From positions 744,001 through 808,000 of the forward strand of contig NZ_OY762655.1 of the NCBI RefSeq assembly GCF_963666255.1: a DNA stretch of 64,000 nt, given 5' to 3'. This document shows, one piece after another, positions 34,469-44,918 of the stretch (position 1 is its first letter; the number at the start of each line of letters is the position of its first letter). Position numbers and translations under genes: made by a program. The notes under the pieces are model-generated. The model was not told the origin of the DNA. It searched no databases and saw nothing but the letters and a program-made list of their open reading frames with translations. The DNA comes from an uncultured Propionivibrio sp. (GTDB taxonomy: Bacteria > Pseudomonadota > Gammaproteobacteria > Burkholderiales > Rhodocyclaceae).

Positions 34469-37006
34469 TCACGCTGCCAGGGTCGGCCGACCGACATCGC
34501 CGACGTGGGTGAAATAGCGCATCGCCAGCCGGTCGGACAAGCGGGCGGCATCCTGTGCGATGGCATCGAGCAGTTCGGCCAGGTCGGGACAATTGCCGCA
34601 GGCGGCGCAGGCGCCCGGATCGCGCAGCGCCGAACAATGCAGATCGAATTGCCGCAGTCTTTCGAGCCCGACCCGCAGGGTCTCACACTCGGATTCGCCA
34701 CCGGGATGCGGCAACTCGCGCTGCAGGCGCTCGACATAGCGGACGAGGTTCGCCACCTGGAAAATCACCGCATGCGGGTTGGCATCGTCGAAGACGATCA
34801 GGTCGATCGCCGGCAGGAGTTCCGGTTGCGCCATGTAGCGCGAGCGGTAGGTGATGATGCTGTCGGCGAGTTCGAGCAGCCATTCGAGACAGCCTGGCTG
34901 CCGCGCCGACTCGAGGCGCAGGAAAGCGGAGATCGCATTGGCCAGGAAGACCAGCCGCTCGAGCCGGCGACCGATGATCAGAAAGCGCCAGCCGTCGTCG
35001 CGCGTCATGTCGTCCATGGCGAAACCGGCCAGTGCGGACGATGCAAGCAGCATCTGGTCGATGAAGGACATCGCCTCGCCAAGCGAGGGTTTGGCTTTGG
35101 CATAAGCCTGCAGCTGGTGCTGCAGGCGATTCAGGGCATGCCAGTTGTCGAGCGAGAAACGTTCGCGCACCTGGGCGCCGACCCAGAGCAGGCGGCGGAT
35201 GTCGCCGGCCAGGCCGTCGCCCCACTCGGGCGCGCACAGCGCCGTCAGCAACTGCGCCTCGATCTCGCGCCGGCCCGGCGTCTTGCCCGCCACGGCCGGC
35301 AGCAACTGCAGCACCCGCCCGGTCTCGTAGGCCGAGCGCAAAGCGGCGAGATCCTCGTCGACACTGGCATCGACGAGCCGCGACAGGCCGACACGCAGGA
35401 GACGCGCCATGTCCTCGCAGCGCTCGGCATAGCGGCCGAACCAGAACAGGTTCTCGACGACGCGCGACGACAGGTTGCTGCCGCTGCGCACGAGATCGGC
35501 GCGCCCGATCGGCGGCTTGATCAGGCTCAGCGAATCGGGCGGCGCGTCGCTGAGCACCCAGGCGTCCTTGCTCGACCCGCCGCGCTGCATCGAGATGAAA
35601 CGCGTCTGCGTCGCCGAAGTGACACGTGTCAGTCCGCCCGGCATTACCCGGTAGCCCTGCGGCGTCGCCGCCACATAGACACGCAGCGCGATGCCGCGCG
35701 GAATCAGCCGGCGCTCGTGCGGTGCGCTCCACGACGGCGCCTGAGAAAAGCGCACCAGTTCCTGCGCGACATAGGCCGTCGGCCGCGCCTGCAGGCGTTC
35801 GATCATCTCGGCGCGGGCAGCGCCGCGCAATTCGCTGCCGAACACCGGCTCCAGCCGCTGCGAAGGATAGGCGCCCTTGATGACGAGCCGGTCGAGGTGT
35901 TCGATGACGAACTCCAGCGCCGTCGGCTCGCCGCACCACCAGGTACCGACCGAGGGCATCGCCAGCGACTCGCCGAGCAGCTTCTCGCAGATGCCGGGCA
36001 GGAAACCCGGCAAGGCCGCCGATTCGAGCACGCCACTGCCGAGTGCGTTGGCGACCAGCACGGTACCGGCGCGCACCGCCTGCAACAGCCCCGGCACGCC
36101 AAGCGCCGAATCGCCGCGCAATTCGAGCGGATCGCAGAAATCGTCGTCGAGCCGGCGCAGGATCGCATGCACGCGCCGCAAGCCGGTCAGCGTCTTCAGA
36201 TAGACGCGGTCGTCGCGCACCGTCAGATCCTGGCCTTCGACGAGCGGATAACCGAGATAGCGCGCCAGATAAGCGTGCTCGAAGTAGGTCTCGTTGTAAG
36301 GACCGGGCGTCAGCAGCACGACCAATGGCGCGCCGCCTGCCTCGTCCTTGCTCGCCCAGTGGGCCAGCCCTTCCTGCAGGGCGGCGAAGAAGCCGGCGAG
36401 ATGACGGACGCCGAGTTCGCGGAATTTTTCCGGAAAGAGGCGCGAGACGATCAGACGGTTTTCCAGCGCATAACCGGCGCCCGAAGGCGCCTGCGTGCGG
36501 TCGGCGATCACCCACCACTGACCGTCGGGCGAACGCGCCAGATCGGCGGCATACAGGTGCAGCCAGATGTCATCGGGCGGACGCATCCCCTGGCACGGCC
36601 AGAGGAAACCGTTGTGACCATAGACGAGCGCCGCCGGCAGGTTGCCGTCGCGGAGCAGGCGCTGCTCGCCGTAGAGATCGCCGAGCAGCGCGTTGAAGAG
36701 CCGCGCACGCTGCGTCACCGCCGACGCGATGCCGCTCCACTCCTTCTGCGACAGGATCAGGGGCAGCGGATCGAGCTCCCACGGCCGGTCGGCGCCCTTG
36801 GGATCGGCATAGACGTTGTACGTGACACCGTTCTCAAGAATGCGGCGACGGACGAAATCGCGCTGATGGCGCATCTGTGCCGGCGTCGCGCTGTCGAGAT
36901 GGTCGAAAAAGGCCTTCCATGACGGACGCAACTGACCGTTCTCGGCGAGCATCTCGTCGAAACGGTCGGTCTGGCGCGGATAATTCGCGAGCAGGGAGCG
37001 CGGCAT
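34469..37006 (-). CDS. Fused circularly permuted ATP-grasp / alpha-E protein
   Basis: An 845-residue protein joining both activities that are separate genes at 27771-30145. ATP-grasp motifs run through residues 1-480 (QAPSGAGYALENR, VVLLTPGPYNETYFEH, LRRLDDDFCDPLEL, RGGSSKDAWVL). The alpha-E part begins at about residue 505 (LSSRVVENLFWFGRYAERCEDMARLL). The fusion directly supports a physical complex between the two families. It lies between the two transglutaminase-type proteins of the operon. Confidence 0.88.
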   Translation of the reverse strand: MPRSLLANYPRQTDRFDEMLAENGQLRPSWKAFFDHLDSATPAQMRHQRDFVRRRILENGVTYNVYADPKGADRPWELDPLPLILSQKEWSGIASAVTQRARLFNALLGDLYGEQRLLRDGNLPAALVYGHNGFLWPCQGMRPPDDIWLHLYAADLARSPDGQWWVIADRTQAPSGAGYALENRLIVSRLFPEKFRELGVRHLAGFFAALQEGLAHWASKDEAGGAPLVVLLTPGPYNETYFEHAYLARYLGYPLVEGQDLTVRDDRVYLKTLTGLRRVHAILRRLDDDFCDPLELRGDSALGVPGLLQAVRAGTVLVANALGSGVLESAALPGFLPGICEKLLGESLAMPSVGTWWCGEPTALEFVIEHLDRLVIKGAYPSQRLEPVFGSELRGAARAEMIERLQARPTAYVAQELVRFSQAPSWSAPHERRLIPRGIALRVYVAATPQGYRVMPGGLTRVTSATQTRFISMQRGGSSKDAWVLSDAPPDSLSLIKPPIGRADLVRSGSNLSSRVVENLFWFGRYAERCEDMARLLRVGLSRLVDASVDEDLAALRSAYETGRVLQLLPAVAGKTPGRREIEAQLLTALCAPEWGDGLAGDIRRLLWVGAQVRERFSLDNWHALNRLQHQLQAYAKAKPSLGEAMSFIDQMLLASSALAGFAMDDMTRDDGWRFLIIGRRLERLVFLANAISAFLRLESARQPGCLEWLLELADSIITYRSRYMAQPELLPAIDLIVFDDANPHAVIFQVANLVRYVERLQRELPHPGGESECETLRVGLERLRQFDLHCSALRDPGACAACGNCPDLAELLDAIAQDAARLSDRLAMRYFTHVGDVGRPTLAA

Positions 37007-37025
37007 GGAAGAGCGTCGGGGAAGC

Positions 37026-40000
37026 TTATGGGCGGCGCAAGTCTAGCGTAAACGGGAAGCTGGCGTTATGCACCGGTTCTGCCGCCTCGATGCGTCCCGG
37101 CGTATGGCCGAGCACCGTGAAGCGCGCCAGACGGCGTCCTTCGGCCTCATAGGCATTGACCGGATAACGCTCGAAATTGCGGCCGCCCGGATGCGCGACA
37201 TGGTAAAGGCATCCGCCGAGCGAGCGCCGCGTCCAGGTATCGACGAGATCGAAGCTCAGCGGCGCCTGCACGCCGATTGTCGGATGCAGGCAGGACGCCG
37301 GCTGCCAGGCGCGGTAGCGCACGCCGGCGACAAACTCGGCGACGCTGCCGGTCGCCTGCAAGGGCACGGGCACACCGTTGCAGGTCAGCACATAGCGATC
37401 GCCTGCCATGCCAACGGCTTTGACCTGCACGCGCTCTACCGAGGAATCGACGTAACGCACGGTGCCGCCGATAGCGCCCTCCTCGCCCATCACATGCCAG
37501 GGTTCGAGTGCGTGGCGCACTTCGATTTCGATGCCCTGGACGGCAAAACCGCCATGACGCGGGAAACGGAACTCGAAATGCGGCGCGAACCAGTCGGGAT
37601 GGAAAGCGTAGCCGGCATCGTTGAGCTCGAAGATGACGTCATTGAAGTCCTGTTGCACGAAATGCGGCAGCATGAAGCGGTCATGCAGTTCGGTACCCCA
37701 GCGCACCAGCCGCGGCGGCGCATACGGCGTCTTCCAGAACCGCGCGATCAGCGCCCGCAACAGCAACTGCTGCGCCAGCGACATGCGCGCGTGCGGCGGC
37801 ATCTCGAAGGCGCGCATCTCCAGGAGGCCGAGCCGGCCGCTGGCGCTGTCGGGCGAATAGAGCTTGTCGATGCAGAATTCGGCTCGGTGCGTGTTGCCGG
37901 TGGCATCGACGAGCAGATGACGCAGCAGCCGGTCGATCAGCCACGGCGGCACCTCGGTCCCGACCGGCGGCAACTGCCGGAAGGCGATCTCCAGTTCATA
38001 GACCGCATCATTGCGCGCCTCGTCGATGCGCGGCGCCTGGCTGGTCGGGCCGATGAACAGGCCCGAGAAAAGATACGACAAGGATGGATGGTTATGCCAG
38101 TAGGAAATCAGGCTGCGCAACAGATCGGGCCGGCGCAGGAAGGGTGAATCGAGCGGCGTCGCCGCGCCGAGCACGAAATGATTGCCGCCGCCGGTGCCGG
38201 TATGGCGCCCGTCGAGCATGAACTTCTCGGTCGACAGCCGGGACAGGCGCGCCGATTCGTACAGATGCGTGCTGCGCTCGACGAGTTCGGCCCAGTCGGC
38301 GCACGGCTGGATATTGACCTCGATGACGCCGGGATCGGGCGTGACGCTGAATTTTTCCAGCCGGGCATCGCGCGGCGGTTCGTAGCCTTCGAGGATCACC
38401 GGCGCGCACAGCGCCTGCGCCGTCGCTTCGACGGCGGCGACAAGTTCGAGATAGTCCTCGAGACAGGACGTCGGCGGCATGAAGATGTAGAGCACGCCGT
38501 CGCGCGCCTGCGCCGACATGGCCGTGCGCGTGATCCAGCCGGCCGACTCGTGCTGCTGCGGCCAGCGCTCGAACGCCGCCGCGCCGGCCGTCGCAAAGCT
38601 GCCGCTGGCGCTCTTGCCATCCGCATCGAGGGGCAGCGCACCTTCGGCCAGCGCGCGCTCGTCGAGTGTCGTGCGTATCTCATGATAGGCGCGCAGCGGC
38701 GGCACTGCCTGCGTCGGATCGGGCGTATTGACATACGGGTATTCGGCACGGGCGACCCACGGCTGCGAATCGAGCGGCAGGCGGTAGCCGACCGGCGAAT
38801 CGCCGGGAATCAGGTAACAGCGCTCGGTGCGCAGGAACCACGGCCCGGTCTGCCAGCGACCGCGCACGAAACTGCGCGCGATCGGCAGCACATGCCCGAC
38901 GACGGCGTCGAGTCCCTGCGTGAACACCCGGGCCAGACGCTCGCGTTCGAGCGGATCGTCCAGGCGCGCATCGAAAGGATCGACATTGACCGGCAGGCGA
39001 CGCTCGCGCCACAGAAAGTAGAACGCGTCCTCGTAGGCCGGAAACACGTACTGAGCATCGAGATCGAGCCGCTCGGCAACACCGCGCAGGAAGCGCCCGG
39101 CGAGATCGGCGTCGGCGCCGTAATCCTGCGTCTCGTCGGCGATCAGCGCAGGATTCTTCCAGACCGGTTCGCCGTCCTTGCGCCAGAAGCAATTGAGCGC
39201 CCAGCGCGGCAACTGCTCACCCGGATACCACTTGCCCTGGCCGAAATGCGCGAGCCCCTGCGGCGCATATTTTTCGCGCAGGCGGTGGAAGAGATCGGCG
39301 GCGCGCGTGCGTTTGGTCGGACCGAGCGCCTCGGTATTCCACTCGGCGCCGTCGGGATCGTCGATCGAAATGAAGGTCGGCTCGCCGCCCATCGTCAGGC
39401 GCACATCGCCGGCAGCGAGTTCGGCATCGATGCGCTGCCCGAGCCCATCGATGGCGGCCCACTGCGCATCGGTATAGGGCTTGGTCACGCGCGGCGTCTC
39501 GGCAACCCGCTCGACCGACATGGTATGCGAGAACTCGCATTCGCATTCATCGGAAAACCCGGTGATCGGCGCCGCCGACGACGGCTCCGGCGAACACGCG
39601 ATCGGAATATGCCCTTCGCCGGCGAGGAGCCCCGACGTCGGGTCGAGGCCGATCCAGCCGGCGCCGGGAAGATAGACCTCGCACCAGGCATGCAGGTCGG
39701 TAAAGTCGCGCTCTGCCCCCGACGGTCCGTCGAGCGACTTGACGTCGGGAACGAGCTGGATCAGGTAGCCCGAGACGAAACGCGCGGCGAGGCCCAGATG
39801 CCGCAACACCTGCACCAGCAGCCAGGCCGAGTCGCGGCAGGAGCCCGACGCCTTGACCAGCGTCTCGCCCGGCGTCTGCACACCCGGCTCCATGCGGATC
39901 ACGTAGCCGATGGCGTGTTGCACACGCTGGTTGAGCGCGACGAGAAAATCGACGCTCGCCTGCGGCGTGCGCGGGATGCCATCGACAAAGGCCTGGAAGA

Positions 40001-40376
40001 GCGGTGTCGCCGGCAGCTTTTCGAGAAAAGGCAGCAGCTCGTGACGCAGCGCCGGCGCGTAGGAAAACGGGAATTGCTCGGCCCCCGGTTCGAGAAAGAA
40101 ATCGAAGGGATTGATCACCGACAACTCGGCAACAAGATCAACCTCGACCTTGAACTCGCGCGTTTTTTCGGGGAACACGAGGCGGGCGAGATAGTTCGAC
40201 TGCGGGTCCTGCTGCCAGTTGATGAAATGCTGTTCAGGTGTCACCTTCAGTGCATAACTGATGATCGGCGTGCGCGCATGCGGCGCCGGACGCAGGCGCA
40301 CTACCTGGGGCGACAGGCTGACCGGACGGTCGTAACGATAGTGCGTGACGTGGTTGAGGGCGACGTGAATCGACAC
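37026..40376 (-). CDS. Large transglutaminase-like protein with DUF2126 domain
   Basis: A 1116-residue protein. The N-terminus (HVALNHVTHYRYDRPVSL) and the transglutaminase core with Cys in SGSCRDSAWLL, His in DLHAWCEVYL and Asp in IGLDPTSG occupy about residues 1-300. The rest is the DUF2126 region, with GGGNHFVLGAATPLDSPFLRRP a typical stretch. I use a GTG start at 40376, preceded by GGAG at proper spacing; the open frame continues upstream but in low-complexity sequence. First gene of the operon. No signal peptide is seen, so it probably acts in the cytoplasm with the ligase. Confidence 0.85.
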   Translation of the reverse strand: MSIHVALNHVTHYRYDRPVSLSPQVVRLRPAPHARTPIISYALKVTPEQHFINWQQDPQSNYLARLVFPEKTREFKVEVDLVAELSVINPFDFFLEPGAEQFPFSYAPALRHELLPFLEKLPATPLFQAFVDGIPRTPQASVDFLVALNQRVQHAIGYVIRMEPGVQTPGETLVKASGSCRDSAWLLVQVLRHLGLAARFVSGYLIQLVPDVKSLDGPSGAERDFTDLHAWCEVYLPGAGWIGLDPTSGLLAGEGHIPIACSPEPSSAAPITGFSDECECEFSHTMSVERVAETPRVTKPYTDAQWAAIDGLGQRIDAELAAGDVRLTMGGEPTFISIDDPDGAEWNTEALGPTKRTRAADLFHRLREKYAPQGLAHFGQGKWYPGEQLPRWALNCFWRKDGEPVWKNPALIADETQDYGADADLAGRFLRGVAERLDLDAQYVFPAYEDAFYFLWRERRLPVNVDPFDARLDDPLERERLARVFTQGLDAVVGHVLPIARSFVRGRWQTGPWFLRTERCYLIPGDSPVGYRLPLDSQPWVARAEYPYVNTPDPTQAVPPLRAYHEIRTTLDERALAEGALPLDADGKSASGSFATAGAAAFERWPQQHESAGWITRTAMSAQARDGVLYIFMPPTSCLEDYLELVAAVEATAQALCAPVILEGYEPPRDARLEKFSVTPDPGVIEVNIQPCADWAELVERSTHLYESARLSRLSTEKFMLDGRHTGTGGGNHFVLGAATPLDSPFLRRPDLLRSLISYWHNHPSLSYLFSGLFIGPTSQAPRIDEARNDAVYELEIAFRQLPPVGTEVPPWLIDRLLRHLLVDATGNTHRAEFCIDKLYSPDSASGRLGLLEMRAFEMPPHARMSLAQQLLLRALIARFWKTPYAPPRLVRWGTELHDRFMLPHFVQQDFNDVIFELNDAGYAFHPDWFAPHFEFRFPRHGGFAVQGIEIEVRHALEPWHVMGEEGAIGGTVRYVDSSVERVQVKAVGMAGDRYVLTCNGVPVPLQATGSVAEFVAGVRYRAWQPASCLHPTIGVQAPLSFDLVDTWTRRSLGGCLYHVAHPGGRNFERYPVNAYEAEGRRLARFTVLGHTPGRIEAAEPVHNASFPFTLDLRRP

Positions 40377-40904
40377 GATGAGGCTCCGCGCGGTGAGAAC
40401 GAATGCATATGAGCAAGAGCCGGGCCAAGGACCGGCTGCCGGCCTCCGACGGCCCACCGGCGCGGGTCGCCCGCGATAAACCGAAGACGCCCGCACCAGG
40501 AGCGTGCGGGCGCTTCACCGGGGCGCACCAAAGGGGCGAGGGCCGCCCGCGTCCGCCCGCACCTGGCGGACGTACCAACCGGAAATCCCGGCAAGGGATA
40601 CGGCGCCGGATTCCGGCTGCCGAAACTGCCGAAACGCCGACCGGCACCGACCACTCATTGTCATATTTCACATTCGTACAAACGGGATATTCCTCTCCAC
40701 GCACGCCCATCGCAAGCAAATTGGCATTTATAACAACAGGATATGCAGTCATTCGTCACAACGCTGCGCGGGATTATGTGAATTAGTTGGCAATCAAAAA
40801 TCGACACTTGGTCCAGACTGCCGTTGTTGGCGACGCACTCTCCACACCCCTTTTGCTGATCACTCAGCGGTGCGTCGCCTTTTTTTCGTCCGTACGGAGG
40901 AAAA
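40377..40904. other. Gene-free stretch between divergent DUF2126 and patatin genes
   Basis: About 530 bases. The half next to the DUF2126 gene is GC-rich and featureless to me. The part from about 40660 is AT-rich and should contain the patatin promoter (for example TTGGCA near 40719). It ends with a large terminator-like hairpin directly before the patatin ribosome site. Confidence 0.45.
40829..40886 (+). terminator. Terminator-like hairpin in the patatin leader
   Basis: Stem GGCGACGCA (40829-40837) with TGCGTCGCC (40871-40879), then seven T residues, ending 18 bases before the ATG. The 33-base loop holds a second small stem GCTGA-TCAC-TCAGC. It may be an attenuator or the end of a short upstream RNA. 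Confidence 0.6.
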
Positions 40905-42449
40905 ATGCGACAGCCGACGCCACCGAACACCCTTCACCGCAAATTCGCCGTTCGAACAATGACAATTGTCGCGGCCACATTGCTCTCGAACGGATGCGCT
41001 TCCGTCGACCTTGCCGAACGCTCATACGACACGACATCGTTCTATTTCGTCCAACGACCGAACGACCGCGCCCGGCACCCGGACCGCTACTTCTCCCATG
41101 AATACGCCTACCTGAACAGACGACGCGGAGACCGAGCCAACAACACGCGCCCGCAACAGCTGCTCGGTCTGACGATGTCCGGCGGCGGCATCCGTTCGGC
41201 CGCTTTTCATCAGGGGCTGCTTGCCGGACTGCATTCCGTCCGGATGAAGGAGCACACCTTGCTGGAGCACATCGACTACATCTCGTCCGTCAGCGGCGGC
41301 AGCTGGGCCAATGGTTTTTACTGGAGCAACGGCGCCGATGACGATCAGGTATTTCGTTGTCTTGACGACTTGGCCGCCACGGGGGCCGCCGCTCCCGGAT
41401 GCAGCGGCCCGCTCGCCGGCTTGCGCGACCGGCAGGTGCTTCGCTGGGCGCCCATCAACGAGGACGGCAGGATCGAAGAACGCAAACTGATGTGGGAAGA
41501 GGACATCGTCGAGTCGTATCTCGGCGACTGCAATTTCACCTTCGGCGAACGCAATCCAAACGACATCAAAAGGAAATGCGCCGAAAAAAGTCATCAACGC
41601 CCTTACCCGATCTTCAATTCGACCCATTCAGCCACGAAGGAAGCGTCGAGCCATGAACAGTTTCCTTTCGAGAGCACGCCGGATTACCAGGGCAGCCTGA
41701 TCGACGACGAGTCCACCGGCTTTTTCCTGCGTTCCGGCGACACTCGCTTCCTGTGGCAACACATCAACTGGCAACGCTCCATTTTCGGCGGCGAGAGGGA
41801 CATTCCGGGATCGACCCTTTCCCTGATGCTGGCGCATTCTTCGGGCGTCGTCGGGGCCGGTGCGCCCTTCCTTCTGCAATATGACTTTCGCCTGCGCTTT
41901 CGCGAAGACGACGGCAGCAAGGCGGCAATAGTGGGAACGCGCCCCGTCTACCACCTGACCGACGGCGGCAAATCGGACAATCTCGGCTTGCTGCCTCTGC
42001 TTGAACGCGGCGTCGATACCATCGTCGTTTCGCAGATCGGCAAGGAACAGCGCAACGACGCCCCCCGGGCGCAGGGCGACTTCGGCGACCTGATCCTCGC
42101 CGCGCGCCAGGCGGACAAGCTGCTGGGATGCAGATTCCGGTCGGATTGGCCCCGCGCCGGCCTGGCGCCGGTAACGACGACGGGATATGACCGCCCGCAC
42201 GCACGGGGCCGGCTCGTCCTCATTCGCCCGACGCTCGAAAATGTCGCGGACTTCATGGCGCAACTTCGACACCACCATCCCGCACTCCACCGCGAAGTCA
42301 TCGAAATCGATGCCGATGATGACGACGACGATCGTTTCCCGGAAACGCCGACCTTCCGCATGCGCTATCCGTCGGCATTGATCCGCGCGTATTACCTGCT
42401 TGGCCGCTACCTCGCCGAAACGGCGGTGGCTGAAGCTCTCCGCGACTGA
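40905..42449 (+). CDS. Patatin-like phospholipase family protein, exported
   Basis: A 514-residue protein with an N-terminal hydrophobic signal ending in LLSNGCAS. Cys31 could be lipidated, although the lipobox is imperfect. Patatin signatures: glycine-rich oxyanion loop MSGGGIRSAAF near residue 90, nucleophile region SSVSGGSWANGF near 127 and the dyad Asp in DGGKSDNLGLLPLL near 352. The acidic stretch DADDDDDD is near 467. It is likely an envelope acyl hydrolase; a toxin role cannot be judged. GGAGG precedes the ATG, immediately after the leader hairpin. Confidence 0.8.
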   Translation: MRQPTPPNTLHRKFAVRTMTIVAATLLSNGCASVDLAERSYDTTSFYFVQRPNDRARHPDRYFSHEYAYLNRRRGDRANNTRPQQLLGLTMSGGGIRSAAFHQGLLAGLHSVRMKEHTLLEHIDYISSVSGGSWANGFYWSNGADDDQVFRCLDDLAATGAAAPGCSGPLAGLRDRQVLRWAPINEDGRIEERKLMWEEDIVESYLGDCNFTFGERNPNDIKRKCAEKSHQRPYPIFNSTHSATKEASSHEQFPFESTPDYQGSLIDDESTGFFLRSGDTRFLWQHINWQRSIFGGERDIPGSTLSLMLAHSSGVVGAGAPFLLQYDFRLRFREDDGSKAAIVGTRPVYHLTDGGKSDNLGLLPLLERGVDTIVVSQIGKEQRNDAPRAQGDFGDLILAARQADKLLGCRFRSDWPRAGLAPVTTTGYDRPHARGRLVLIRPTLENVADFMAQLRHHHPALHREVIEIDADDDDDDRFPETPTFRMRYPSALIRAYYLLGRYLAETAVAEALRD

Positions 42450-42626
42450 AACCGGCCGCGCCAGGTTACGGGCGCTGGATGCCCCTGTCCTGACGACCGC
42501 CGCGCGCCATTGCCGGCCGGGGACTGGCTGCCGCGCCGACACGGCAATGCCAATCTCCCGGAGCGGCAGCAACGCCGCGTCTCCGTTTTCCGCCTTACCA
42601 CGCAATGTCGCGGTAAGATTCGCCCC

Positions 42627-43295
42627 ATGCCAAGCGCCGATCTCAACGCCATTGTCCTGACCCTGCAGCTCGCCGGGCTGAGTACGCTGCTCCTCCTGCT
42701 GTTGGCGACGCCGCTCGCCTGGTGGCTGGCGCGCACGCACAGCCCGCTCAAGGGCGTCATCGGCGCCACCGTGACGCTGCCGCTGATCCTGCCGCCGACG
42801 GTGCTCGGCTTCTACCTGCTTGTCCTGCTCGGACCGAACGGCCCCGGCGGCTGGCTTACCGAATCGCTCGGACTGGGCCTGCTGCCCTTCACTTTTCCCG
42901 GCCTGGTCGTCGCCTCGATGATCTATTCGCTTCCCTTCGTCGTGCAACCGCTGCAACAGGCATTCGCGGCGATCGGCCCGCGCCCGCTCGAAGCAGCCGC
43001 AACATTGCGCGCGACACCGCTCGACGCCTTCTTCAGCGTCGTCGTGCCGCTGGCCCGGCCGGGTTTCGTCACCGCCGCCATCCTCGGCTTCGCCCATACG
43101 ATCGGCGAATTCGGCGTCGTGCTGATGATCGGCGGCAATATCCCGGGCAAGACGCAGGTGCTGTCAATGGCCATCTACAACCACGTCGAGGCCATGGAAT
43201 ATGCCGATGCACATACCCTGGCCGGCGGCATGCTCGTCTTCTCGTTCGTCATCCTGCTGCTCCTCAACCGCATGCAGCGGAGGCATGACGCATGA
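42627..43295 (+). CDS. modB: Molybdate ABC transporter permease ModB
   Basis: A 222-residue inner-membrane permease with five to six helices. The EAA-type loop that contacts the ATPase reads [29 protein letters not shown] at about residues 119-147, and ETIGEFGVV-like [21 protein letters not shown] is typical of ModB. Start at 42627; the frame is open upstream without a good site. It overlaps modC by four bases. No ModA binding protein gene is adjacent, so that part must be elsewhere or missing. Molybdenum supply fits a nitrogen fixer. Confidence 0.88.
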   Translation: MPSADLNAIVLTLQLAGLSTLLLLLLATPLAWWLARTHSPLKGVIGATVTLPLILPPTVLGFYLLVLLGPNGPGGWLTESLGLGLLPFTFPGLVVASMIYSLPFVVQPLQQAFAAIGPRPLEAAATLRATPLDAFFSVVVPLARPGFVTAAILGFAHTIGEFGVVLMIGGNIPGKTQVLSMAIYNHVEAMEYADAHTLAGGMLVFSFVILLLLNRMQRRHDA

Positions 43296-44368
43296 GCCTC
43301 GACGTCCGTCTGCAGCTCGACTATGCCGGTTTCGCGCTCGACCTCGATCTGGCGCTGCCCGGGCGCGGCGTAACCGCACTGTTCGGCCATTCCGGCTCGG
43401 GCAAGACCACTTGCCTGCGCGCCATCGCCGGCCTCGAACCCGCCGTCCGCGGCCGCGTCGTCATCAACGACGACTGCTGGCAGGATGATGCCCAGAACAT
43501 TTTCACCCCGACGCACAGGCGTCCGCTCGGCTACGTCTTCCAGGACGCCGCGCTTTTTCCGCACCTCTCGGTGCGCGACAATCTCGACTACGGCCGGCGT
43601 CGCATCGCCGCCAGCGAACGGCAGATCTCCGCCGAGACCATCATCGAACTGCTCGGCATCGGCGGCCTGCTCGACCGCCGCCCGGCCCGGCTCTCGGGCG
43701 GCGAAAAGAGCCGCGTCGCAATGGCGCGCGCGCTGCTCACACGCCCGCGCCTGCTGCTCATGGATGAGCCGCTGGCAGCGCTCGACCACGATCGCAAGCA
43801 GGAGATCCTGCCTTACCTCGAACGCCTGCACGATGAACTCGAGATTCCGATCCTGTACGTCAGCCACGCCCCCGACGAGGTCGCCCGTCTCGCCGACCAT
43901 CTGGTCGTCATGGACGCCGGAAAAGCACTGGCCGCCGGTCCGCTCGGCGAGACGCTGGCGCGGATCGACCTGCCGATCCGCCTCGGCGAGGATACCGGCG
44001 TCGTCATTGACGCTGTCATCGACGCGCGCGACGACCCCTGGCAACTCGCCCGTGCCGCGTTCCCCGGCGGCCATCTCTGGGCGCGCGACGGCGGCCACGC
44101 GCGCGGCCAGCGGGTGCGGGTGCGCGTGCTCGCCCGCGACGTCAGCATCGCCCACGACGCCCCGACCCATACCAGCATCCAGAACGCATTGCCGGCGACC
44201 GTCGTCGCCCTCGGCGACGACACGCATCCGGCGCTGACGCTGGTGCGCCTCGACGTCGGCCAAACACCGCTGATCGCACGTCTGACGCGCCGCTCGGCCC
44301 ACCAGCTCGGGCTCTGCCCGGGCATGACTGTCTGGGCGCTGGTCAAGGCCGTCGCCCTGATCGGATAG
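43292..44368 (+). CDS. modC: Molybdate ABC transporter ATP-binding protein ModC
   Basis: A 358-residue ABC ATPase with Walker A GHSGSGKT at 32-39, signature LSGGEKSR and Walker B LLLMDEP followed by the D-loop. The C-terminal extension after about residue 230 carries a TOBE/molybdopterin-type domain ([13 protein letters not shown]) that distinguishes ModC from other importers. ATGA overlap with modB gives coupled translation. The GNAT gene follows after six bases and may be co-transcribed. Confidence 0.9.
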   Translation: MSLDVRLQLDYAGFALDLDLALPGRGVTALFGHSGSGKTTCLRAIAGLEPAVRGRVVINDDCWQDDAQNIFTPTHRRPLGYVFQDAALFPHLSVRDNLDYGRRRIAASERQISAETIIELLGIGGLLDRRPARLSGGEKSRVAMARALLTRPRLLLMDEPLAALDHDRKQEILPYLERLHDELEIPILYVSHAPDEVARLADHLVVMDAGKALAAGPLGETLARIDLPIRLGEDTGVVIDAVIDARDDPWQLARAAFPGGHLWARDGGHARGQRVRVRVLARDVSIAHDAPTHTSIQNALPATVVALGDDTHPALTLVRLDVGQTPLIARLTRRSAHQLGLCPGMTVWALVKAVALIG

Positions 44369-44374
44369 ACACCG

Positions 44375-44836
44375 ATGAATGCCACCATCGACACGGCAAC
44401 GGACGAAGACCTCGAACCGATGGCCGACCTGCTCGCCGAACTTTTCACGCTCGAAAGCGATTTCCAGCCCGACCGCGACAAGCAGCTCGCCGGGCTGTAC
44501 ACGATCCTCGACAACCCGGCCGTCGGCCAGCTCTTCGTGCTGCGTATCAACGGACAGGTTGCGGGCATGGCCAATGCACTATTCACCGTCAGCACCGCCG
44601 AGGGCTGCCGGGTCGTCCTGCTCGAAGACGTTGTCATCCATGCCGCCTGGCGCGGACGCGGTTTCGGCCGCCGCATCGTAGAGCATGTACTGGACTGGGC
44701 AGCGGCGGCCGGCCTGCCGCGCATCACGCTGCTCGCCGACAAGGATAACCGCAAGGCGCTCTCCTTCTACGAACACCTGGGCTTCGAATACTCGGCGATG
44801 CGCGTGTTGCGCAAGACCTTGCCGCAGCGCGTGTAA
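44375..44836 (+). CDS. GNAT-family N-acetyltransferase
   Basis: A 153-residue single-domain acetyltransferase. The acetyl-CoA pyrophosphate loop is RGRGFGRRIVEHV at about residues 93-105, and NRKALSFYEHLGFEYS is the typical motif B. Substrate unknown. It follows modC by six bases, so co-expression with the molybdate transporter is likely, but a functional link is not evident. Confidence 0.82.
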   Translation: MNATIDTATDEDLEPMADLLAELFTLESDFQPDRDKQLAGLYTILDNPAVGQLFVLRINGQVAGMANALFTVSTAEGCRVVLLEDVVIHAAWRGRGFGRRIVEHVLDWAAAAGLPRITLLADKDNRKALSFYEHLGFEYSAMRVLRKTLPQRV

Positions 44837-44918
44837 AACGTTCCGGGTCGGCCCGTACCGACCGGATCGCAGGCGACAGCATCGGTAACATCCCTCTCAG
44901 CCCGACGCGACCGACAAG

